From: an uncultured Dokdonella sp.
GTDB taxonomy: Bacteria > Pseudomonadota > Gammaproteobacteria > Xanthomonadales > Rhodanobacteraceae
Reading direction: 5' to 3'
Assembly: GCA_934526015.1 (NCBI GenBank)
Contig: CAKSZY010000008.1
Span: 31,720 to 95,719 of the forward strand
DNA length: 64,000 nt
In this document: positions 41,417-49,510 of the stretch, piece by piece
How the letters are laid out: the number at the start of each line of letters is the position of its first letter
Position numbering within the stretch: position 1 is the stretch's first letter
Position numbers and translations under genes: made by a program
Notes under the pieces: model-generated
Told to the model about the DNA's origin: nothing
Seen by the model: only the letters and a program-made list of their open reading frames with translations
Databases searched by the model: none

Positions 41417-42969
41417 GGCGCGATCTCCCGCGCCGGCAGGCGCCCCGACCAGGCCAGCAGGCGGGCGAACGCGCGCGGACGGCCGCGTGCGTAGCGCTGG
41501 TGCAGAAGCAGCAGGTGCTCGATGTCGCCGCGACTCCAGCAGCGCAGCACGACGCTCAGCAGCGCATAGGCGCCGGCCATCAGCGGTGCGGCAACGAGCA
41601 GGGTCGGCAACGGCCGCCAATGGCCGAGCAGCGGCAGCAGCAGCGCCGCCGCGACCCCCGCCGCGACGAGGATGCGCAGCAGCCGTGCCCACTCCAGGCG
41701 CGCCTCGACCGTGCGCATGGCGACGAGGATGTAGGCGGCGGCACTGACGATGCCGACGACCAGGTAGGCGGCGGTCGCGCCGGCAAGGCCGCGGGCGTGG
41801 ATCAGCCATACGTCGAGCACGATCTTCAGCACGCCGCCGGCGACCGCAACGACCAGCACGGTGCCCTGGCGGTCGGCGCTGACCAGCAGGCTCGAGCCCC
41901 CCTGCGACACCGCCGCCAGCGCGCAGACGGCGAGGCAGACCGCGAACACCGGGATCGCCGGCGTGTAGGCGGATCCGTACATCAGCAGGATGATCGGCCC
42001 GCTGAACACCGCGCCGAACGTGGCCAGCGGCGCCGCCAGCAGCAGCAGGTAGCGGGTCGAGGCGACGAACCGGCGTCCGGCGATGTCGCGCCCCTGGCTC
42101 AGCGCGCCGGCCATCATCGGCAGCAGCAGCACGCCGATCACGCCCGGCACCAGGGTCGCCGCCCCGGCCGCGAGCTGGTAGGCGACCTTGAAATGGCCGG
42201 CCGCGGCGGCGTCGGTGAACATGGTGAGGAAGAACACCTCGACATCGCTGGCGACGAAGAAGCCGACGGTGACGGTCACCGCGACCAGACGCATGTGCCG
42301 GCGCAGGCGCAGGCGCAGTTCTTCCGGCAGCACGAGACCGGGCGGCGACGGCGGGATCAGCGGGCGCGTGCGTGCCCGCGACATGCCGTGGAAGACGATG
42401 CCGGACAACACGAACACCACCAGCAATGCCTCGACTTCGGCATCGAGCCACCACGCCACCACGACCATCAGCAGGTTGAGCGGCGTCGCCACCAGGGCGA
42501 CGATGGCGATCGCGCGGAAGTCCTCGAAGCCCTTGGCGATGCCGACGTTGAACATGTACTGCGCGCGCAGCGCGATGGCGAGGACGAAGAAGCCGTACAG
42601 CACGAGGTGGTTGAAGTCCGGCGCGAAATGGTCGCCGGCCACCGCGAAGACGACGCCGCCGACGACCAGCACGGCGAGCATGAACCAGCGCTGCGCGCGG
42701 CGCAGGTAGCCGATCGTCGCGGCGATCAGCTCCTCGCGTCCGCCACCGCGCAACTCGGCGACGAACTTGATCACCGCGCTCGCGGTGCCGGCATTGGTCA
42801 TCGCCACGCCCATGGCGACGAGCCAGATGATCGCGCTGTAGGTGCCGAAATCGCCGGGCCCGAGATGGCGGGCGATGAAGATCGAGGTGAGCATGCCGAG
42901 CACGTACTCGGTATAGATGCCGACCGTCGAGAACATCGTGTTGCGCAGGGCCGTCGAGCGGGTGTTCAT
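41413..42969 (-). CDS. Polysaccharide flippase (Wzx, MOP/PST family)
   Basis: A protein of 518 aa with 12-14 transmembrane helices, of the Polysacc_synt type. It starts with RSTALRNTMFSTVGIYTEYVLG and has the usual N-terminal helix pairing. It would move lipid-linked repeat units across the inner membrane. ATG 42969 overlaps the stop of the polymerase gene and its own stop overlaps the next GTG, so translation is coupled through three genes. Confidence 0.88.
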   Translation of the reverse strand: MNTRSTALRNTMFSTVGIYTEYVLGMLTSIFIARHLGPGDFGTYSAIIWLVAMGVAMTNAGTASAVIKFVAELRGGGREELIAATIGYLRRAQRWFMLAVLVVGGVVFAVAGDHFAPDFNHLVLYGFFVLAIALRAQYMFNVGIAKGFEDFRAIAIVALVATPLNLLMVVVAWWLDAEVEALLVVFVLSGIVFHGMSRARTRPLIPPSPPGLVLPEELRLRLRRHMRLVAVTVTVGFFVASDVEVFFLTMFTDAAAAGHFKVAYQLAAGAATLVPGVIGVLLLPMMAGALSQGRDIAGRRFVASTRYLLLLAAPLATFGAVFSGPIILLMYGSAYTPAIPVFAVCLAVCALAAVSQGGSSLLVSADRQGTVLVVAVAGGVLKIVLDVWLIHARGLAGATAAYLVVGIVSAAAYILVAMRTVEARLEWARLLRILVAAGVAAALLLPLLGHWRPLPTLLVAAPLMAGAYALLSVVLRCWSRGDIEHLLLLHQRYARGRPRAFARLLAWSGRLPAREIAP

Positions 42970-44240
42970 GAGGTTGCCAGCAACACTTTCACGATCAGGT
43001 AGAAGCCGAGGATGCTGGCCACGGCCAGCGCCGGCCAGCGCACGAGGTCACGCGAGAGGGCGAATGCCGGCAGGTCTGGCCAGCGCCGGCGCGCACCGGT
43101 GTACCAGCCGAGGACGAGTGCGGAGAGAAGATACAGCAGGATCACGTAGCTGCGACTGAGGAAGAAGGCGGTGGCGAGATAGCCGGCCTGGGCCAGCAGC
43201 AGGGTCATCGCCAGCGATCGCTCGACCTTCCAGTCGGCCGCCAGCTGCGCGTCGTCGCCGGCCGGTGGCGGCTGGCGCAACACGGCCAGCGTCATGCGCA
43301 GGCCGTAACCGAGGAAGGCCAGCCAGATCACATAGCCGACGAAGCCCATCTCGGCCATGACGAGGACGAAGGAGTTGTGCGCGGTCAGGTTGGCATTGTT
43401 GTCGGCGAACAGGCCCGGACCGATGCCGAACAGCGGGTTGTACAGGAACATCTCGAGACCGCTGAACCAGGCATCGACGCGCCCGGCCGCCGAGGATTCG
43501 CCGGCGTCGATCTCGGAAAGCCGCGACGGCAAGGCGAGCAGCGCGGCGAGCGCGCCGATGCCGAGCAGGCCGGCCCAGACGATGCCGCGGCGCTTCCATA
43601 CCCAGATCGCGGCGACGACCAGCAAGGCGACCACCGCACCGCGCGATGCGGTCAGGTAGATCGCGTGGAGGATCGCCGCCGCCGCGCCCCACCAGAACAG
43701 TCGGCGCAGGCCGCCCCAGCCGCCGCGCGAGGACAGGAACAAGGCCATCGGCAACACGATCAGGAACAGCATGCCGAGATCGTTGGGATCGTTGAAGATG
43801 CCGACGTACTGGATGCGCGTGCCCTGCGACAGGCCGATGCCGGTCCAGCCCTCGCCGAGTTCCGCCTGTTCGATGCCGTGCGCGGCGAGGACGAGCCCGC
43901 ACAGGGCAAACACGCCCATCAGCGACAGCAGGCGCTCGCGCGTCGCGGCGACATGGCTGAGGACGAGGAAGGCCAGCACGGCGGGGCCGAACGTCGTCAG
44001 CTCCTCGAGTGCGCCACCGGCCCAGCCGTTGACGAGGTGCGAAAGCATCTGGGCGACGAGGAAGGCCGGCAGCAGCAGGTTCTGCGGCGCCGACAGGTCC
44101 TTGTCGCGCGCCGGCAACCAGCACAGGAAGGCCAGCACCAGCGCGATCGGCTGTACCGGAATGCCGAATCCGGCCCATTGCGGATAGTCCTGCGGCCGGA
44201 TCAGCACGAGCACGATGTAGACGAGGATGAAGAAGTACAT
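42966..44240 (-). CDS. O-antigen ligase/polymerase-like protein (probable Wzy)
   Basis: A protein of 424 aa with about 11-12 transmembrane helices and one large periplasmic loop (roughly 250-330) that holds SRGAVVALL and GIGPGLFADNNANLTAHNSFVLVMAEMG split over two segments, the Wzy_C-type signature with its conserved histidine and Arg-Gly motif. It begins at the ATG 44240 (MYFFILVYIVLVLI). It would polymerise repeat units at the periplasmic face in a Wzx/Wzy pathway, together with the flippase gene it overlaps. Confidence 0.88.
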   Translation of the reverse strand: MYFFILVYIVLVLIRPQDYPQWAGFGIPVQPIALVLAFLCWLPARDKDLSAPQNLLLPAFLVAQMLSHLVNGWAGGALEELTTFGPAVLAFLVLSHVAATRERLLSLMGVFALCGLVLAAHGIEQAELGEGWTGIGLSQGTRIQYVGIFNDPNDLGMLFLIVLPMALFLSSRGGWGGLRRLFWWGAAAAILHAIYLTASRGAVVALLVVAAIWVWKRRGIVWAGLLGIGALAALLALPSRLSEIDAGESSAAGRVDAWFSGLEMFLYNPLFGIGPGLFADNNANLTAHNSFVLVMAEMGFVGYVIWLAFLGYGLRMTLAVLRQPPPAGDDAQLAADWKVERSLAMTLLLAQAGYLATAFFLSRSYVILLYLLSALVLGWYTGARRRWPDLPAFALSRDLVRWPALAVASILGFYLIVKVLLATS

Positions 44241-44253
44241 GCGCGACGGCAGC

Positions 44254-45342
44254 TCAACCGATGCGCTGGCGCGACGGATAGCTGAAGGCCTCCGGCCAGC
44301 CGAGCAGGGCGGCGAACCAGGCATCGTCCATGTGCCGCTCGACGGCCAGCCGGCGCAGCGCGAACGGTTCCGCCGGCGGCCAGCGGTTGGTGCCGGAGAC
44401 GTAACTGCAGCCGAGCACGTAGCCGGCCGCACGGGCCGCGGCGATGACGCGCGCGTCGTAGGCATCGACGCCGCCGACCGGATAGGAGATGACCGTGCAC
44501 GGCGCACCGAGGGCTGCCTCGATCGCCTGCCGCGATCCGGCCACCTCGGCCTGCAGTTCGCCGTCGTCGAGACGCGCCAGCATGTGGTGCCAGATGCCGT
44601 GCGAACCGATCTCCATGCCGGCCGCATGCATTTCGCGCAGCTGCTGCCACGTCATCGGCCGGCAGTCGGCATGTCCCTGCGCGCGCGGCATGCCCCACTG
44701 CGTTTCGAGACGCTCGACGATCCCGGCCTGGCGCGCCGCCGGCACCGCCTTCATGCGGTCGAGCAGCTGCGCGCCGAGCTGGCGGCGCTGCGCGCGCACC
44801 GGCGGCAGTTCGAGGTCGACTCCGAGCTCGTCGATGCGCAGGCGCCCGGCCGGCGCCCGCAGCAGCATGTGCACGAGCCAGTCGTAGGCCCAGGGGCGGC
44901 CGCTGTCGATGTGGCCGCTGGAGACGAAGAACGTGGCCGGCACGCCGAGTTCGCGCAGGATCGGGAAGGCGCAGCGGTGGTTGTCGTCGTAGCCGTCGTC
45001 GAAGCTGACCAGGACCGCACGCGGCGGCAGTGGCGGACCGCCGGCGAGGGCGGCGGCGACATCGGCGAAGCGCACCGGATGGAAGCGTTCGCTCACGAGG
45101 CGCATCTGCGCGCGGAAGCGCTCGCACGAGGCGCTGACGAGGTCGAGGTCGAAGTCGAAGGCGTCCTCGTCGGCGACATCGAGGACGCGGTGGTAGGCGA
45201 GGATGCAGAGGTCGCGCGCAAACGCGTGGCGCAGCCGCGACAGCGGCCCCAGCAGGCGCGTGGCGTGGAGGAAATCGGCGGCGAACTGGCGCCGGCTCGG
45301 ACCGCCCGCAGGCACGCCGCCGGCCGCGCTCAATGCGCCCAT
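44254..45342 (-). CDS. Polysaccharide deacetylase family protein
   Basis: About 362 aa. The catalytic region has LCILAYHRVL, LVSFDDGYDDNHRCA and the metal motif IGSHGIWHHML, and the C-terminal half has SYPVGGVDAYDARVIAAA. This is the larger NodB-type form (PF01522) common in EPS clusters. The ATG at 45342 was chosen; an in-frame ATG at 45375 is possible. It is the first gene of the leftward operon 45342 to 36225. Confidence 0.85.
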   Translation of the reverse strand: MGALSAAGGVPAGGPSRRQFAADFLHATRLLGPLSRLRHAFARDLCILAYHRVLDVADEDAFDFDLDLVSASCERFRAQMRLVSERFHPVRFADVAAALAGGPPLPPRAVLVSFDDGYDDNHRCAFPILRELGVPATFFVSSGHIDSGRPWAYDWLVHMLLRAPAGRLRIDELGVDLELPPVRAQRRQLGAQLLDRMKAVPAARQAGIVERLETQWGMPRAQGHADCRPMTWQQLREMHAAGMEIGSHGIWHHMLARLDDGELQAEVAGSRQAIEAALGAPCTVISYPVGGVDAYDARVIAAARAAGYVLGCSYVSGTNRWPPAEPFALRRLAVERHMDDAWFAALLGWPEAFSYPSRQRIG

Positions 45343-45505
45343 GCGCACCCCGCGGTGATGCGCTCCGCCACGCATCGCGCGGGACCGCCCGAACGCCCCC
45401 GCCTGTCGCCTTTGCCCATCCCGGATGCTCCCTTCGCGCACGGCCAGCCCTGCCGGGGAACGGCGTGCGGGCACGTGCGATCGCGTGCAAGCATGCACGC
45501 CGATC

Positions 45506-45521
45506 TGTGACAAAGTCCACA
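45506..45521. promoter_or_regulatory. CRP/Clp-like site in the 45343-45619 divergent gap
   Basis: TGTGACAAAGTCCACA matches TGTGA-N6-TCACA at nine of ten positions. A -10-like TAAGAT follows at 45528-45533, so the site would overlap the -35 zone of a rightward promoter for the methyltransferase gene at 45620. It also lies upstream of the leftward operon. It is less certain than the perfect site at 24410. Confidence 0.5.
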
Positions 45522-45619
45522 GCACGATAAGATGGCGCCCGTCCGGGGAAGGTCCGCCGGCGCCGCGTGCGCCGGCCGGGTGCCGCCCCGCGCCACCCTC
45601 CCCTCCGAAGGAATCCGCC

Positions 45620-46231
45620 ATGTTCGGCCCGGCCAAGGCCCTGCTCAGGAAGGTCAAGCGCCGCTCGTGGATGAAATTCGCCCTGCGCGGAGTCGGCGGC
45701 AACGACAACTTCGAGCGCCTCGATCTCGCCTACACCGTCGAGGATCCATGGAACATGGATTCGCCGACCGAGCAGGCGCGCTTCGCCGCGACCAACCGCA
45801 TCATCGAACGCGAATTCGGCCGCGTCGGCAGCCTGCTCGAGCTCGGCTGCGGCGAAGGCCACCAGAGCGCGCATCTGGCGCAGCTCGCCGGACAGAGCTA
45901 CGGCCTCGACGTCAGCGCCAAGGCGATCGAGCGGGCCCGCCAGCGCCTGCCGGCGGCCGAGTTCGCCGCCACCGACCTGTTCGGGCAACCCTGGGGCGAA
46001 CAACCCGGGCGCTTCGACCTCGTCACCGCCTGCGAAGTCCTCTATTACCTCGCCGACGTCGAAGCGACGCTGGCGCGCATGTCGCAGCTCGGGCGCGCCT
46101 GCCTGGTGACGATCTTCGCCCCGGCCGCGCGCCGGGTCGGCCCGCACCTCGAACGCATCCCCGGCCTGCACAAGGACTGGATCTGGCACGGCGGCACCGT
46201 CTGGCTGGTGGCCTGGTGGCGCAATGACTGA
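45620..46231 (+). CDS. SAM-dependent class I methyltransferase (small)
   Basis: A protein of 203 aa starting at 45620, with ribosome site GAAGGA. SAM motif I is LLELGCGEGHQSAHLA (about 74-89), followed by YGLDVSAKAI and the post-I block DLVTACEVLYYLAD. This Nodulation S (NodS)-like shape is common in sugar methyltransferases of EPS clusters. Its last eight bases overlap the next glycosyltransferase. The substrate is not known. Confidence 0.83.
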   Translation: MFGPAKALLRKVKRRSWMKFALRGVGGNDNFERLDLAYTVEDPWNMDSPTEQARFAATNRIIEREFGRVGSLLELGCGEGHQSAHLAQLAGQSYGLDVSAKAIERARQRLPAAEFAATDLFGQPWGEQPGRFDLVTACEVLYYLADVEATLARMSQLGRACLVTIFAPAARRVGPHLERIPGLHKDWIWHGGTVWLVAWWRND

Positions 46232-47417
46232 GCGGCAGGCGGCGTTCGGCGGACGCGGCATCGTCTATTTCGGCAACGACTGGTTCGCCGAAAACCGCAC
46301 CAGCAGCCATCACATCGCCTCGCGCCTCGCGCGCCTCGCGCCGCTGCTCTACGTCAGCTCGCCGGGCCTGCGCAAACCGCAGGCCAGCGGTCGCGATGTC
46401 CGGCGCCTGCTGCGCAAGCTTGCGGCGAGCCTGAAACCGCCGCGGCGCATCGCCGAGGGAATGTGGCACTGCACGGTGCCGCAGCTGCCGTTCCGGCGCC
46501 TGCCGGGCGTGGACGCGATCAATCGCCTGTTCGGCGTCTGGGCGGTGCGCCGCGCGCTGCGCATCGCCGGCATCGGCCGCCGCATCGCCTGGTTCGTGGT
46601 GCCGCATCCGGGCTTCCTCGCCGGCCGCCTCGGCGAGGACTACCGGGTCTACTACTGCATCGACGACTACGCCGCCCATCCCGGCGTCGACGCCGCGCAG
46701 ATCAGCCACCGCGATGCCGAACTCTGCCGCAACGCCGACCTCGTCTTCGTCGCCCCGCCGACCCTCGTCGAGTCCAGGCGCGCGTTGAACGCGCACACCG
46801 AATTCTCGCCGCACGGCGTCGATGTCGAACTGTTCGCGCGCGCCGCCGATGCGGCCACCGCGGTCGCCGACGGCGCGCGCGGCCTGGCCGCGCCGGTGAT
46901 CGGCTACTTCGGCTCGCTGCACGAGTGGATCGACTTCGAGCTGATCGCCTGGCTCGCCCGCCAGCGTCCGCAGTGGAGCTTCCTGCTGGTCGGCCACGTC
47001 GCCACCGATGTCGGCGAACTGGCCACGCTGCCGAACGTCCGCCTGCCCGGCGCCCAGCCCTACGCGAGCCTGCCGTCGTGGGCGAAGGCCTTCGACGCGG
47101 CGATCATTCCGTACCGGCTCAACCGCCAGGTCGCCAACGCCAATCCGCTCAAGCTGCGCGAATACCTCGCCACCGGCAAGCCGGTGGTCAGCGTGCGCAA
47201 TGCCGAGATCGAGAAGTTCGCCGAGCACGTGCGCATCGCCGATTCGCGCGAGGAGTTCCTCGCCGCGCTCGAGGACGCCGTCGCCGACAACCGCATCGAC
47301 GCCGCACGCGCGCGCCAGGCCGCGGTCGCCGACCAGACCTGGGACCGCCGCGTCGAGGCCGTTGTCGCCCGCGTCGAAGCCGGCCTCGCCCGGCACCCGC
47401 CTCCGCATTCCGCCTGA
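46224..47417 (+). CDS. Glycosyltransferase, TuaH-like
   Basis: A protein of 397 aa of GT-B type. The N-terminus IVYFGNDWFAENRTSSHHIA is the hallmark of the TuaH-like group; the C-terminal half has IGYFGSLHEWIDFELI and NANPLKLREYLATGKPVV. It overlaps the upstream methyltransferase by eight bases and is eleven bases from the next gene. It probably transfers a sugar in the repeat-unit assembly. Confidence 0.85.
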   Translation: MTERQAAFGGRGIVYFGNDWFAENRTSSHHIASRLARLAPLLYVSSPGLRKPQASGRDVRRLLRKLAASLKPPRRIAEGMWHCTVPQLPFRRLPGVDAINRLFGVWAVRRALRIAGIGRRIAWFVVPHPGFLAGRLGEDYRVYYCIDDYAAHPGVDAAQISHRDAELCRNADLVFVAPPTLVESRRALNAHTEFSPHGVDVELFARAADAATAVADGARGLAAPVIGYFGSLHEWIDFELIAWLARQRPQWSFLLVGHVATDVGELATLPNVRLPGAQPYASLPSWAKAFDAAIIPYRLNRQVANANPLKLREYLATGKPVVSVRNAEIEKFAEHVRIADSREEFLAALEDAVADNRIDAARARQAAVADQTWDRRVEAVVARVEAGLARHPPPHSA

Positions 47418-47427
47418 TGGAAACCGC

Positions 47428-49488
47428 ATGAACAGCCCAGACAACGCGCGCCTGCGCGTCGCCCTCGTCGGTGCCGGCTATGTCGCCGGCCACCACCTCG
47501 CCGCGCTGAAACGCCTCGATTTCGTCGAAGTCGTCGGCCTCTGCGATGCCAACCTCGAAGCGGCCAACGCCCTCGCCGAACGCCACGGCATCGGCACCGT
47601 CGCCAGCACCCTCGCCGGCCTGGCGGTCACCCGCCCGCAGGCGGTCTACGTGCTGACCCCGCCGGCCTCGCATGCCGCCCTCGCTCTCGAGGCCCTCGAC
47701 ATGGGTTGCGGCGTGCTGGTCGAGAAACCGATGGCCGACACCGTCGCCGACTGCGAGGCGATGATCGACAAGGCGCGCGGGAAGGGGCTGATCCTCGGCG
47801 TCAACCATTCCGACCTGCTCGACCCGGTGGTCATGCGTGCGCTCGCGGCGGTGCGCGGCGGGCGCATCGGCGAAGTCGTCTCGGTCGACATCCTGCGCAG
47901 TTCGGAATACCCCGCCTATGCGGGCGGCCGCCTGCCGGCGCAGGTCGCCCAGGGTTCGTATCCGTTCCGCGACCTCGGCGTGCACGGCCTCTACACGCTC
48001 GAGGCCTTCCTCGGTCCGCTGCGCAACCTCGAGGTGCAATACCAGGCCAGCGGCCGCGATCCCAACCTCCACTTCGACGAATGGCAGGCCCGCATCGACG
48101 GCGAACACGGCTTCGGCCGCCTGCTGCTGTCATGGAATGCGCGGCCGATGGAGAACCGCATCATCGTGCGCGGCACCCGCGGCCACATCGAGGTCGACCG
48201 CTTCCTGCAGGTCTGCCGCATCCACCGCGTGCTGCCGGGTCCGAAGTTCATCGGCATCGTCCTCAACACCGTGCTGTCGGCGATGGCCGACGTGTTTCGC
48301 GTGCCGTGGAATGTCGTGCGCTTCGCCACCGGCCTGCTCAAGCCCTCGCCCGGCATCCAGAAGGGTGCCGCCGACTTCGCCCATGCCGCGCGCGACAACA
48401 GCCGGCCGCCTTTCAACGGCGACGATGCGCTGCGCGTACTGCGCCTGCTCGAACCGGCCTGTGCAGCGGCCGACACGCAGCGCACGGCCGCCATCGAGGC
48501 ACGCTACACCCCGCTCGAGCCGGCCGACGCGCTGGTCACCGGCGCCGCCGGCTTCCTCGGCCGCAAGCTCGTCGCCGCCCTGCGCGCGCGTGGCCAGCGC
48601 GTGCGCGTGCTGGTGCGCCGGCCGGTCGCGGCCTGGGCCGGCGACGACGGCATCCAGATGGTGACCGGCGATCTCGGCGATCCGCGTGCGGTCGAGCATG
48701 CGGTCGCCGGTGCCGGCATCGTCTACCACGTCGGTGCGGCCATGCGCGGCAGCCCGCGCGACTTCGAGGCCGGCACCATCTGGGGCACGCGCAACGTCAT
48801 CGAGGCCTGCCTCGCCCACGCCACCGCGCGCCTCGTCTACGTGAGTTCATTGAGCGTGCTCGACCACGCCGGCCGCGTCGAAGGCAGCACCCTCGACGAG
48901 CACTCGGCCTGCGAACCGCAGGCACAGCGGCGCGGCGCCTACACGCAGACCAAGCTCGCCGCCGAACAAGCCGTGCGCGCGGCGATCCGCGACCGCGACC
49001 TGCCGGCGGTGATCCTGCGTCCCGGCCAGATCTTCGGCCCCGGCGCCGAGAAGGTCACGCCGAACGCGGTGGTCGCCCTCGCCGGACGCTGGCTGGCGAT
49101 CGGCGAAGGCACGCAGACCCTGCCGCTGGTCTACGTCGACGACGTCGTCGACGCCCTGCTGCTCGCCGGCGAGGCCGACGTCGCCGGCGAACTGTTCAAC
49201 CTCGTCGATCCGGCCATCGTCACCCAGCAGGACTACCTCGAACGCGCCAAGCGCAAGCTCGGCGACGAACTGAAGCTCGTGCGCGTGCCGAAGAAGCTGT
49301 TCCTCGCCCTGGCGTTCGGCGTCGAGCTGCTCGGCAAGCTGCTGCGCCGCGACGTGCCGCTGACCCGCTACCGCGTGCACTCGCTGCGTCCGCTGGCGAA
49401 TTTCGACCCGACCGCCGCGCGCGAGCGCCTCGGCTGGACGCCACGCGTCGGCGTGCAGCGCGGACTCGACGAGACCTTCGGACCCTGA
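47428..49488 (+). CDS. Fused Gfo/Idh/MocA oxidoreductase - SDR epimerase protein
   Basis: A protein of 686 aa. Residues 1-360 form a Gfo/Idh/MocA oxidoreductase (VALVGAGYVAGHHLAAL, VLVEKPMADT); residues 365-686 form an NAD-dependent extended SDR ([39 protein letters not shown]). There is no stop or frame break between them. The two adjacent genes at 57314 and 56019 encode the same two domains in the same order as separate proteins, which supports a joint metabolic function. The substrate is probably a nucleotide sugar or lipid-linked sugar. The fused version is the unusual one. Confidence 0.87.
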   Translation: MNSPDNARLRVALVGAGYVAGHHLAALKRLDFVEVVGLCDANLEAANALAERHGIGTVASTLAGLAVTRPQAVYVLTPPASHAALALEALDMGCGVLVEKPMADTVADCEAMIDKARGKGLILGVNHSDLLDPVVMRALAAVRGGRIGEVVSVDILRSSEYPAYAGGRLPAQVAQGSYPFRDLGVHGLYTLEAFLGPLRNLEVQYQASGRDPNLHFDEWQARIDGEHGFGRLLLSWNARPMENRIIVRGTRGHIEVDRFLQVCRIHRVLPGPKFIGIVLNTVLSAMADVFRVPWNVVRFATGLLKPSPGIQKGAADFAHAARDNSRPPFNGDDALRVLRLLEPACAAADTQRTAAIEARYTPLEPADALVTGAAGFLGRKLVAALRARGQRVRVLVRRPVAAWAGDDGIQMVTGDLGDPRAVEHAVAGAGIVYHVGAAMRGSPRDFEAGTIWGTRNVIEACLAHATARLVYVSSLSVLDHAGRVEGSTLDEHSACEPQAQRRGAYTQTKLAAEQAVRAAIRDRDLPAVILRPGQIFGPGAEKVTPNAVVALAGRWLAIGEGTQTLPLVYVDDVVDALLLAGEADVAGELFNLVDPAIVTQQDYLERAKRKLGDELKLVRVPKKLFLALAFGVELLGKLLRRDVPLTRYRVHSLRPLANFDPTAARERLGWTPRVGVQRGLDETFGP

Positions 49489-49510
49489 TCCGGCTGCCGG
49501 CGCGCGCGCC

